Positions 1 to 6,288 of a stretch of DNA of 9,515 nt are shown here, piece after piece (within the stretch, counting starts at the first letter, position 1; every line of letters starts with the position of its first letter). The notes below the pieces were generated by a model, which was given only the letters and a program-made list of their open reading frames with translations, ran no database searches and was not told where the DNA came from. This DNA comes from JBGOUV01 sp041477815. GTDB lineage: Bacteria; Acidobacteriota; Terriglobia; Bryobacterales; JACQDG01. The translations under genes were made by a program, and so were the position numbers. The DNA is taken from contig JBGOUV010000273.1 of NCBI GenBank assembly GCA_041477815.1, positions 1 through 9,515 on the forward strand, read 5' to 3'.

Positions 1-1
1 C

Positions 2-664
2 GAAGGCACCCACCGCTGGGAGCAAACCTTCGGCGGCCGCTCCGGCATCTTCGAAAACCTCTTCGCCGACGACCAGGCCAAGGTCACTTTCCTGCAAGGC
101 ATGCACGGCATGGGCCTGGTGTCCTCTCCCGCCGTCGCCGCCGCTTTCGACCTCTCCCGCTTCACCCACCTGTGCGATCTGGGCGGCGCCACCGGTCATC
201 TCGCCATCGAAGCGTGCCGCCGCTACCCCGGCCTCCGCGCCACCGTCTTCGATCTTCCGCCGGTCATCCCCCAGGCCCAGCGTTTCATCGACCAGTCCGG
301 ACTCGCCGGCCGCCTTGCCGTTCACCCCGGCGACTTCTTCACCGACCCGCTCCCGCCCGCCGACCTTTACTCCCTGGGCCGCATCCTCCACGACTGGTCC
401 GAACCCAAGATCCACGCACTGCTGGCCAAGATCCACCAGGCCCTCCCGGCCGGCGGCGGGCTCCTGATCGCCGAACGTATTCTTTACCCTTTCAAAGACG
501 GTCCGCTTAGTGGTAATCTCCAATCGCTAAACATGCTGGTGGTCACGGAAGGCAAGGAGCGCACCGCGCAGGAATACGAAGCCCTCTTGCGCGAGGCCGG
601 GTTTACCCAGTTCCAGGCCCGCTCCACCGGCCGGCCGCTCGACGTCATGCTGGCTATCAAATAG
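2..664 (+). CDS. SAM-dependent O-methyltransferase, class II (COMT/ASMT-like), 5'-truncated by window edge
   Basis: The frame is open from base 2, so 220 C-terminal residues are visible and the start lies outside the window. The family transfers a methyl group from S-adenosylmethionine to a hydroxyl of a small molecule in the cytoplasm. Visible signs are the SAM-binding glycine motif LCDLGGATGH, an acidic residue after the second strand (VFDLP), the PGDFF segment, and RILHDWSEPKI, whose His is the catalytic base in plant COMT-type enzymes. AERIL and a typical C-terminal end follow. The missing part should be the N-terminal winged-helix dimerisation domain. The stop at 662-664 is 12 bases before the next gene, so the two are probably co-transcribed. 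The substrate cannot be inferred. C-ending codons dominate, as in the next gene. Confidence 0.88.
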   Translation, partial: EGTHRWEQTFGGRSGIFENLFADDQAKVTFLQGMHGMGLVSSPAVAAAFDLSRFTHLCDLGGATGHLAIEACRRYPGLRATVFDLPPVIPQAQRFIDQSGLAGRLAVHPGDFFTDPLPPADLYSLGRILHDWSEPKIHALLAKIHQALPAGGGLLIAERILYPFKDGPLSGNLQSLNMLVVTEGKERTAQEYEALLREAGFTQFQARSTGRPLDVMLAIK

Positions 665-666
665 AC

Positions 667-670
667 GAGG
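667..670 (+). promoter_or_regulatory. Shine-Dalgarno sequence of the metallo-hydrolase gene
   Basis: GAGG sits 6 bases before the ATG at 677, in the 12-base spacer after the methyltransferase stop. It supports this start codon and translation from a shared transcript. Confidence 0.6.
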
Positions 671-676
671 TACTCC

Positions 677-1807
677 ATGCACATCCACGCCCACCACCAC
701 AGCCGCCGCGATTTTCTCTCTTCGCTGGTAGCCGGCGCCTCCATCCTGGAGACCGCCTTCTGCCGCGCCGCTTGGGCCCGCGCCCAGGCCCCCGCTGCCT
801 CCACCCAACTTTTTGACATTGAAAGGGTGGCCGACGGCGTCTACTGCGCCCTGGCCCGCGCGCAGGCCCTGATCAACTCCAACGCCGCCATCTTCGTCAA
901 CTCCCAGGACGTCCTTATCATGGACTCCCACTCCAAGCCCTCCGCCGTGGCCGCCCTGGTCGCCCAGATCAAGAAGGAGGTGACCACCAAGCCCGTGCGC
1001 TTCGTGGTCAACTCGCACTTTCACTGGGACCACATCCAAGGCAACTCCGCCTACAAGGCCGCCGGCGGCAAGGTCGACTTCGTCGCCTCCGAGCCCACCA
1101 AGGATCTCATGTCGAAGGAAGCCCGCAACCGTCTGAAGGAGTCGATGGACGGCGTCCCGGCACAGATCGACGCCTTGCAGAAGCGGATGGCCAAGTCTAC
1201 CAATGCCGCTGAAAAGGCCTTCTGCCAGGAACAAATCCGCCAGCTTCAGGCCTACCTGGCGGAAATGAAGAATTTCTCGCTGGAGCTGCCCACCATCGCC
1301 TTCGCCAAGTCCCACGTCATCAAGGATCGCGCCGGCGACCTGCACGTCGAGTTTCACGGCCAGGCCCACACGGCCGGTGACATCATCGTGTTTTGCCCTC
1401 AGAAGAAGGTCGCCTCCACCGGCGACATGATCCACGGCTTCCTCCCCTACGCCGCCGACGGCTTCCCCAAGGCCTGGCCCAAGACCATCGATTCGGTCGC
1501 GTCCAGGGCTTTCGACAAGATCCTGCCCGGTCACGGCCCGGTGCATCCCGTCCGCGACCGTATGATCCACCTGCGCAACTACATCGAGGAGGTTACCGCC
1601 CGCGTGGAGGAAGGCAAGAAGGCGGGGAAGGGTGTCGCCGAGGTTCAGAAGACCATCACCGTGGCTTCGCTGAAGTCGCTCGCGGCGAACGGGTACTCCA
1701 AGTATCTGGAGGGCAATCTCTACAAGTACTTCCCCAATTTCGGGCCCGGCGCTCCCCTGCAGGTAGGCGTCAACGCCAACGTGGAGCACATTTACAAGCG
1801 TTTGTAG
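677..1807 (+). CDS. Tat-exported metallo-beta-lactamase-fold hydrolase (SoxH-like)
   Basis: This 376-residue protein carries a complete metallo-beta-lactamase-fold metal site. VNSHFHWDH gives H114, H116, D118 and H119; GQAHTAGD gives H231; STGD gives D250; LPGHGPVH gives H286. That is the pattern of a two-zinc hydrolase. The N-terminus SRRDFLSSLVAGASIL (residues 9-24) is a twin-arginine signal, so the folded protein is probably exported to the periplasm. Residues 140-205 form a helical, charged insertion between the first and second metal motifs, and residues 295-376 are a C-terminal extension. Five of the first eight residues are His or Ala-flanked His (H2, H4, H6, H7, H8), which is odd ahead of a Tat motif. 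The fold is clear but the substrate is not: relatives include SoxH-like, glyoxalase-like and B3-lactamase-like enzymes. The 3' end overlaps the convergent deacetylase gene by 16 bases. Confidence 0.9.
   Translation: MHIHAHHHSRRDFLSSLVAGASILETAFCRAAWARAQAPAASTQLFDIERVADGVYCALARAQALINSNAAIFVNSQDVLIMDSHSKPSAVAALVAQIKKEVTTKPVRFVVNSHFHWDHIQGNSAYKAAGGKVDFVASEPTKDLMSKEARNRLKESMDGVPAQIDALQKRMAKSTNAAEKAFCQEQIRQLQAYLAEMKNFSLELPTIAFAKSHVIKDRAGDLHVEFHGQAHTAGDIIVFCPQKKVASTGDMIHGFLPYAADGFPKAWPKTIDSVASRAFDKILPGHGPVHPVRDRMIHLRNYIEEVTARVEEGKKAGKGVAEVQKTITVASLKSLAANGYSKYLEGNLYKYFPNFGPGAPLQVGVNANVEHIYKRL
1792..1807. other. Convergent 16-base gene overlap encoding YKRL-stop on both strands
   Basis: The ends of the metallo-hydrolase (+) and the deacetylase (-) overlap here. 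The sequence TACAAGCGTTTGTA at 1793-1806 is nearly its own reverse complement, so both strands read Tyr-Lys-Arg-Leu followed by a stop: TAG at 1805-1807 on the plus strand and TAA at 1794-1792 on the minus strand. The inverted repeat has 5-base arms and a 4-base loop, which is too weak to be called a terminator. Confidence 0.85.
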
Positions 1808-2700
1808 GACAGCGCCGCCAGCACGGTATTGCAGTGTATGGTCACCGTATCGGCGACGTTCCGGGCGTATCCGCCCGCCAGCGTTACCGCCACCCCGGCC
1901 CCTACCCGCCGCGCGGCCTGCAGGATGAGCTCATCGCGCCGCTTCAGCCCGTCCATGGTCAACCCCAAGCCCCCTAGTTCATCCTGATCGTACGGATCCG
2001 CCCCGGCGAGATAAAACACCAGTTGGGGTCTCACCCGCTCCACCGCTGGAATGTACTTGGCCGACAGTGCCACCAGATAGTCCGCATCCCCCGTCCGATC
2101 CTCCAGATGCACGTCCAGATCGCTGGGCGGCTTCTCGGCCGGGTAGTTGTTGTACTGGTGGAACGAGATCGTGAACACCCGCTCCTCTTTCGCAAAGATC
2201 GCCGCCGTCCCGTTCCCGTGGTGTACGTCGCAGTCGATCACCAACGCCCGTTCGATGGCGCCGTCGGCCAGCAATCGCCGGAGGGCCACGGCCACGTCAT
2301 GGATGGCGCAGAAGCCCTCGCCGTGTCCGGGAAAGGCGTGATGAAATCCGCCCCCCAGGTTGATGGCGACGCCGTCCGACAGCGCCCGCCGCCCCGCCAG
2401 GAGGGTCCCTCCCGTCGCCAGCCAAAAGGCCTCCACCATCTTCCGGGAGTAGGGGATCTCCATGCGGATGATTTCGTCGTAGCTGAGAGTCCCCGTGCGC
2501 AGACGGCTTACGTACCCCGGCTCGTGCACCAGCAGCACATCCTCGTCGGTGGCCGGCTGCGGTTCCAGAAAGTCAGCCGTCCCGGCAATCCCCTCCGCCA
2601 GCAATCTTTCCTGAATCATTCGGTACTTCTGGGACGGAAAGACGTGCTCCCCCAGATTAAGGTCGTATCCTGGTGAGTATATTAGCTTGAATCCTAGCAC
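1792..2700 (-). CDS. Histone deacetylase family protein, class IV (HDAC11-like) type
   Basis: The 302-residue product belongs to the arginase/deacetylase superfamily, zinc enzymes that remove acyl groups from lysines or polyamines. All key residues are visible: the His pair H120-H121 in GGGFHHAF, zinc ligands D158 and H160 in DCDVHHGNG, the third ligand D235 in AGADPYDQD, and the catalytic Tyr Y278 in LAGGYA. The opening (LIYSPGYDLNLGEHVFPSQKY) and the SFHQYNNYP...SDLDV stretch match the class IV-like bacterial branch better than AcuC. Length is normal for a single-domain enzyme with no signal peptide, so it is cytoplasmic. The start is GTG at 2700 with no Shine-Dalgarno. A -10-like TATGAT lies 9 bases upstream, suggesting a nearly leaderless mRNA. 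It lies 48 bases after the secretin stop, in the same direction. The natural substrate is unknown. Confidence 0.93.
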   Translation of the reverse strand: MLGFKLIYSPGYDLNLGEHVFPSQKYRMIQERLLAEGIAGTADFLEPQPATDEDVLLVHEPGYVSRLRTGTLSYDEIIRMEIPYSRKMVEAFWLATGGTLLAGRRALSDGVAINLGGGFHHAFPGHGEGFCAIHDVAVALRRLLADGAIERALVIDCDVHHGNGTAAIFAKEERVFTISFHQYNNYPAEKPPSDLDVHLEDRTGDADYLVALSAKYIPAVERVRPQLVFYLAGADPYDQDELGGLGLTMDGLKRRDELILQAARRVGAGVAVTLAGGYARNVADTVTIHCNTVLAALSYKRL

Positions 2701-2709
2701 GGAACATCT

Positions 2710-2715
2710 ATCATA
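2710..2715 (-). promoter_or_regulatory. Possible -10 hexamer (TATGAT) of the deacetylase gene
   Basis: Read on the minus strand, TATGAT differs from TATAAT at one base and lies 9 bases before the GTG start at 2700. Transcription would begin within a few bases of the start codon. No good -35 hexamer is seen 17 bases further upstream, so this is tentative. Confidence 0.35.
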
Positions 2716-2748
2716 GCGTGGCAGCGGGCGCCCGGTTTCGTTCGCGGT

Positions 2749-4362
2749 TCAGAGCGGGGAGACCGGTCGTGACTCCGTCCCGTAATGATAACTGCGGGAG
2801 GGGAACTGGTCGCCTGGGGCGGCGATGGTGAGGTGGGGGGTGATGCTGAGGACCAGCTCGCTCTGGTCGGTTTGCCAGTTGTTGTGACTCAGCAGGCGGC
2901 CCAGCAGGGGGATTTGGGAGAGGGGTCCGAAGCCGGAGCGGGTCTTCACATTTTGGAGTATGGCCAGGCCGGAGACCACGCTGGACTGGCCTTCCCGGAG
3001 TCTCACGGCGGAGCTGAACTTGCGGGAGGAGATGATGGGCAGGCCGTTGATGCTGGATCCGGCCAGCACGCGGAATTCCGCTTCCAGGGTCAGGGACACT
3101 TCCTGGGAATCGTGAACGCGGGGGGTGACCTTGAGCACCAGGCCGAGGTCCTCGAAGGTAAACGACGGGATGGGGGTTCGGAACTGGCCGCTCTGCTGCA
3201 GACCGCGGATCTCATCGGTCATGGCGATGGGAGAGAAGAGGTTGTTGACAATGGGGTAGCGGTCGCCGATATGCAGGGTAGCGGGCAGACCGTCGGTGGC
3301 GCGGATCTGGAAGCGGGACAGGAACTGGCCGTGGGCGCGGGTCCAGTCCGCCTGGAAGGAGGCATCGCCAATACCGACGCCGAGCAGGGTTTGACCACCG
3401 CCCACGGACACCACCGTGCCCGCTCCGGTGGGCGGCCGATTGTGGCCGAAGGTGCTGAAGGTCGAAACGGGAAAGCTGGTGGGGAGCGTGGAGCCGAGGT
3501 TGGCGATATCGGTGCGACTGGCCGAAACCAGCTCCACCTCGATGACCACTTCAGCGCGGCGACGCGCCAATTCCTGGTAGAGGGCGCTGGCCAGCCGGAC
3601 CCGGGTGACGGTGTCGCGCACGTAGACCTGGCGGCGGTTGGCGTCGACGCTGAGGCGCTTGATGTCCAAGGTCTGCTGGACGGCGCGGCCCACTTCGTTG
3701 GCCTCCTCGACGCTCATGACGTGGGGGATCGGCAGCAGGGCGGCCATCGAAGTTTCCCGCTCGGTGCGCTTCTGCTGGGTGTCCGCGGCTACCAGCAGGG
3801 AACGCTCGGTGAGGGGCACGACGAAGGTCCCGGTGACGGCCATCAGGGCGCGCAGGGCCTCGCGAGAGCTGAGGTCGGTTAGGCGGAACCGTACCGGCGG
3901 GCCGGGGTTGTAGTCGGGATCGAAGACCACCTGGAGGCCGTAGGCGCCGGCGACAGCCTGATACAGCGCAGTCGCATTTTCCTGCAGGTCGAAGCTGCGG
4001 CGCTGGCCGTTGGGGCGGAGCCGGGGGGGCTCGGCGGGCTGCTCGGCTTGGCGGATCTCGGCGGGAGAGGGTGGTTCGGGCTCGCCGGCGTCGGCGTCGT
4101 CGGCGAAGGTGATGACGGTGCCGGAGGGTTCGGGGCGGGGGGCGGCGGCGGCCAGGGCCGGGGCGGCGCGGGACCGCAGGCGGTCGATCCCCATGCGGTA
4201 CCTGGATTCGGCGGGGCGGAGACCGGCGGCGCGCGCGTAGAGCAGGAAGGCCTCTACGGGGCGGTCCTCGCGTTCGGCTCGGCGGGCTTTTTGGTATAGG
4301 CGGGCGGCTTCATCGGCCCATAGAGCCGTTGACAGGCAGAGGAATAGGCAACACCGGCGCAT
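2749..4362 (-). CDS. Secretin-family outer-membrane protein (GspD/PilQ-like), orphan
   Basis: The 537-residue precursor begins with a short Sec signal (CLFLCLSTALWA, cleavage near residue 16). A TPR-like helix pair follows (about 18-66, ARLYQKARRAE...EAFLLYARAAGL), then a Pro/Glu-rich linker (70-120). Next come an STN/N0-like domain (about 125-195), an N1-like ring-building domain (about 208-270), and the secretin barrel domain (about 272-515). The barrel domain holds ATLHIGDRYPIV, GLVLKVTPRVHD and the family signature GPLSQIPLLGRLLS...ELVLSITPHL. Secretins form multimeric outer-membrane gates for type II/III secretion or type IV pili. With one N1-type module it is shorter than typical GspD. 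No ATPase, inner-membrane platform or pseudopilin gene is in the window. The gene is 58 bases after the small membrane protein, probably in the hemD-led run. The ATG lacks a clear ribosome-binding site. Confidence 0.9.
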   Translation of the reverse strand: MRRCCLFLCLSTALWADEAARLYQKARRAEREDRPVEAFLLYARAAGLRPAESRYRMGIDRLRSRAAPALAAAAPRPEPSGTVITFADDADAGEPEPPSPAEIRQAEQPAEPPRLRPNGQRRSFDLQENATALYQAVAGAYGLQVVFDPDYNPGPPVRFRLTDLSSREALRALMAVTGTFVVPLTERSLLVAADTQQKRTERETSMAALLPIPHVMSVEEANEVGRAVQQTLDIKRLSVDANRRQVYVRDTVTRVRLASALYQELARRRAEVVIEVELVSASRTDIANLGSTLPTSFPVSTFSTFGHNRPPTGAGTVVSVGGGQTLLGVGIGDASFQADWTRAHGQFLSRFQIRATDGLPATLHIGDRYPIVNNLFSPIAMTDEIRGLQQSGQFRTPIPSFTFEDLGLVLKVTPRVHDSQEVSLTLEAEFRVLAGSSINGLPIISSRKFSSAVRLREGQSSVVSGLAILQNVKTRSGFGPLSQIPLLGRLLSHNNWQTDQSELVLSITPHLTIAAPGDQFPSRSYHYGTESRPVSPL

Positions 4363-4420
4363 GGGTTCATTGGTTATGACGCGGGGGGAGGGCGGGGCGT
4401 GGAGGCAGAATGAGGTTGCT

Positions 4421-4846
4421 TCAGAGCATGGAGGGCGCGAACCCCAGGATGCCGGTGCTGGTCTCGACCCAGAGGCGGAGGGGCTTGCCGTTGTTGACGA
4501 TGACGGTGATCACGACGCCCGAGCCGGTGGCGCGGGAACGGCCCAGCCGGTAGGACTTGACCTGGCCGACGGGGCTGGCGGGGCCCCAGTCCTCCAGGAA
4601 GCTCTTATAGTCGTAGTGGGTGCAGGGGGCCTCTACCTTGCAGCCCCACATGCTATAGGCCGCCGAATGGTCGCCGCGCTCGAGCAGCGCCAGGAACTCC
4701 TGGACGCGCTGTTCCTGACGGTAGTTCTTGAACCATAGGTACAACGACCCGCTCACCACCACGATCGCCACCAGAGTGAGAAGGATGCGGCGGTTGCGCT
4801 GTTCCTTCCTGGCATCGGCGACGCCGTAGTCGTCCAGGTAGCTCAT
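4421..4846 (-). CDS. Hypothetical single-span membrane protein with periplasmic domain
   Basis: I cannot assign this 141-residue protein to a named family. It has a charged N-terminus (residues 1-20, ending KEQRNRR), one transmembrane helix (21-39, ILLTLVAIVVVSGSLYLWF), and a soluble domain of about 100 residues that should face the periplasm. That domain starts with QEFLALLERGDHSAAYSMWG and contains two cysteines (C69 and C75) that could form a disulfide. It goes on to YKSFLEDWGP and beta-rich segments (GVVITVIVNNG, PLRLWVET). The helix-then-sheet order and the 'ERGDHSAAY' opening resemble small NTF2-like or DUF4864-like domains, but this is only an impression. The ATG lies 6 bases after the OmpH stop, so translation is probably coupled. 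Its place between a periplasmic chaperone and a secretin suggests an envelope role. Confidence 0.8.
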   Translation of the reverse strand: MSYLDDYGVADARKEQRNRRILLTLVAIVVVSGSLYLWFKNYRQEQRVQEFLALLERGDHSAAYSMWGCKVEAPCTHYDYKSFLEDWGPASPVGQVKSYRLGRSRATGSGVVITVIVNNGKPLRLWVETSTGILGFAPSML

Positions 4847-4852
4847 GCCCGG

Positions 4853-5365
4853 TTACTTCAACGGGAATTTCTTGTCGTAAGCCGCGATGGCCTCGTTGGT
4901 AATTTCCATAGCGGGCTTGAAGAAGACGGCGTTGGTGACGTCGATGACCATATCCAAACCCTTCTCTTCCGCCAGCTTGGACACCACTTCCTGCATGCGC
5001 TGGCCGCCGCGCTGGAGAATCTCGTTGCGCTCCTGGTCGACCTGGGCCTGGATGTCGTCGGTGAGACGCTGCAGGACGCGCTGCTTACGCTGGCCGTCGG
5101 CCTGCAGATCGGCTCCCTCCTCCGGCTTCAGCTTGGAGGGGTCGGCGAGCTTGGCCTGAATGCCCTCCAGCTCTTTGGTGCGCTTCTCGATTTCCGTCGT
5201 TTGAGGCTTAAACTTGGCCTCCAGGTCGGCGGCGGCCTTCTTCATCTCGGCGGTCTCGAGCACCGCGCGCTGTGTATTGATGATGGCGATCTTGGTCTGG
5301 GCCGCGGCCGGAACGGAAACGGCCACAGCGAGGACCAGCGCCGGCAAGGCAAAGTTCCTGAGCAT
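4853..5365 (-). CDS. OmpH/Skp-family periplasmic chaperone
   Basis: With the start at 5365 the product is 170 residues. It has a Sec signal peptide (residues 1-22, MLRNFALPALVLAVAVSV then PAAA) and a mature part opening KIAIINTQRAVLET, the typical OmpH/Skp beginning. A long charged coiled-coil arm follows (about 40-135), then a closing beta segment (GLDMVIDVTNAVFFK) and YDKKFPLK at the C-terminus. Skp trimers hold unfolded outer-membrane proteins in the periplasm. The frame stays open to a TTG at 5389, but ATG 5365 is preferred because GAGGAG lies 7 bases before it and the signal peptide then starts normally. It lies 39 bases after hemD and 6 bases before the small membrane protein. In many genomes this family sits beside bamA, but here it is upstream of a secretin, a plausible client. 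Confidence 0.9.
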   Translation of the reverse strand: MLRNFALPALVLAVAVSVPAAAQTKIAIINTQRAVLETAEMKKAAADLEAKFKPQTTEIEKRTKELEGIQAKLADPSKLKPEEGADLQADGQRKQRVLQRLTDDIQAQVDQERNEILQRGGQRMQEVVSKLAEEKGLDMVIDVTNAVFFKPAMEITNEAIAAYDKKFPLK

Positions 5366-5372
5366 CCTTAAT

Positions 5373-5378
5373 CTCCTC
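5373..5378 (-). promoter_or_regulatory. Shine-Dalgarno sequence deciding the OmpH start
   Basis: GAGGAG on the minus strand ends 7 bases before the ATG at 5365. It overlaps the codons that a TTG start at 5389 would use, so it favours the shorter protein. Confidence 0.75.
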
Positions 5379-5404
5379 AATATCCCCAATCAGCGGTAAG
5401 TCTA

Positions 5405-6253
5405 TCATTTTACCTGACTGGAGGCATGGTCGGCGGCTTCCTTGACCAGGAAGCCCATCTTGGGGTGGCTGGGCTCGAAGTCGGCGTCGAGACCGTGCTC
5501 GCGGAGGGCCTCGGTGGTGGTGGGGCCGATGGAGGCCACCAGCAGGCGGCCCAGGGCCCTTCGTACGGCGTCTTCCAGATCCATCTCGGCGGCGACCTGG
5601 AGCAGGTGGGTGACCTGGACCGAGGTGGTAAACAGCACCACGTCGAACTCGCCTCGGGCGAGGGCGGCGACGGCGGATCGCAGCGGGGCGGTGTTGGCGG
5701 GCAAGGCCCACTGGTAGACGGGGACGGGGGTGACGCGGGCGCCGCGCTGCTCGAGGCCGTCGAGCAACTCGGGATTGGAGACGCCGTACTCCTGGACCGC
5801 GATGCGGCGGCCGTCGAGGGGGACGGGTTCCAGGGCCTGCAGGAGCTCGCGCCAGGTGTTGGGCTCGGGGACGGCTATGGCAACCGGGACGCCCAGCTCG
5901 CGCAGGGCGGCGACAGGCTTGGGGCCGCGGGCGACTACGGTGACCCGCTGGAGGGCGGCGACGAAGCGGTCCCGGGGCCAGGCGGTCTCGACGACGCGGG
6001 TCAAGGCGCGGATTCCTACGCCGGTTAGGAAGATCACCAGATCGAAGCCGCCTTCGATCAGGGCTGCGGCGAAGGACAGGGCGGCGGTGTTGGACTCTAA
6101 CGGCGCCTCGCGCATGGAGGGCGCCACCGTGGGAAGGCCTCCGTTGTTCGTGATGAGTTTGGCCATTTCTTCGGCGCGGCGGCTTTCGAGCGCCAGGACG
6201 CGTAGCTTGGGTGATGGGTGGTGGGTGTTGGGTGGTGGGTGGCCGGAGCCCAT
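5405..6253 (-). CDS. hemD: Uroporphyrinogen-III synthase
   Basis: HemD closes and rearranges hydroxymethylbilane to uroporphyrinogen III, the branch-point of heme, siroheme and corrinoid synthesis, in the cytoplasm. From ATG 6253 the protein has 282 residues. The conserved fold starts at about residue 17 (LRVLALESRRAEEMAKLI). The two-lobed pattern is visible in FDLVIFLTGVGIRAL, PVAALRELGVP, GRRIAVQEYG, FDVVLFTTSVQVTHLL and the C-terminal VASIGPTTTEALREHGL followed by PSHPKMGFLVKE. Sequence conservation is low in this family, but these landmarks agree. The start is uncertain. The frame is open to a GTG at 6352, other ATGs lie at 6280 and 6301, and the only GGAG is just 2 bases before ATG 6253. 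Residues 5-15 (HPPPNTHHPSP) are encoded by a heptamer array. No hemC or hemB lies nearby. It heads the leftward gene run. Confidence 0.88.
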   Translation of the reverse strand: MGSGHPPPNTHHPSPKLRVLALESRRAEEMAKLITNNGGLPTVAPSMREAPLESNTAALSFAAALIEGGFDLVIFLTGVGIRALTRVVETAWPRDRFVAALQRVTVVARGPKPVAALRELGVPVAIAVPEPNTWRELLQALEPVPLDGRRIAVQEYGVSNPELLDGLEQRGARVTPVPVYQWALPANTAPLRSAVAALARGEFDVVLFTTSVQVTHLLQVAAEMDLEDAVRRALGRLLVASIGPTTTEALREHGLDADFEPSHPKMGFLVKEAADHASSQVK

Positions 6254-6288
6254 GTCTCCATGATAAGCCCCAACACCCATCACCCAAG
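6206..6288. repeat. Inverted repeat, 15-base perfect arms, around the hemD start
   Basis: CTTGGGTGATGGGTG at 6206-6220 is the exact reverse complement of 6274-6288. The 53-base loop contains the proposed hemD start codon (6251-6253). The arms belong to the two heptamer arrays, so neighbouring units can pair further with a few mismatches. In RNA the hairpin could control access to the hemD start; in DNA it could form a cruciform. Confidence 0.75.
6208..6242 (+). repeat. Heptamer tandem repeat, 5 units of TGGGTGN
   Basis: Five uninterrupted units are seen: TGGGTGA, TGGGTGG, TGGGTGT, TGGGTGG, TGGGTGG. GGG runs fall every 7 bases from 6209 to 6239 with 4-base loops, which meets the usual pattern for an intramolecular G-quadruplex on the plus strand. 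The array lies inside the 5' end of hemD as called, where the minus strand reads a His/Pro/Asn/Thr stretch. Confidence 0.9.

Noticed and set aside
527..1789. Long open frame on the minus strand opposite the metallo-hydrolase
   Set aside because: It is an antisense shadow. The plus frame carries the Tat signal and all metal-binding motifs, and the minus translation is Gly/Val/Leu-rich with no recognisable domain.
1790..1810. Bidirectional transcription terminator at the convergent overlap
   Set aside because: The inverted repeat has only 5-base AT-rich arms with a 4-base loop, and no T-run follows on either strand.
2701..2748. Replication origin at the composition switch
   Set aside because: The spacer is only 48 bases and has no DnaA-box-like TTATCCACA, no AT-rich unwinding region, and no dnaA, dnaN or parAB gene beside it.
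2785..3882. Long open frame on the plus strand opposite the secretin
   Set aside because: The minus frame has the signal peptide, N-domains and secretin signature. The plus frame is Gly/Ala/Glu-rich without motifs, as expected from GC-rich antisense.
4363..4420. Promoter or terminator in the spacer before the secretin
   Set aside because: The 58 bases hold a C-rich tract on the minus strand but no stem-loop and no clear -10/-35 pair, so I see nothing I can support.
5366..5389. TTG start at 5389 for the OmpH gene
   Set aside because: The eight added residues overlap the GAGGAG ribosome-binding site of ATG 5365 and would put extra basic residues ahead of a complete signal peptide.
5208..6287. 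Arg/Pro-rich 359-residue frame on the minus strand across hemD and OmpH
   Set aside because: It is another frame of the same strand, with very high Arg and Pro content and no domain, and it runs through the start of the well-supported OmpH gene.
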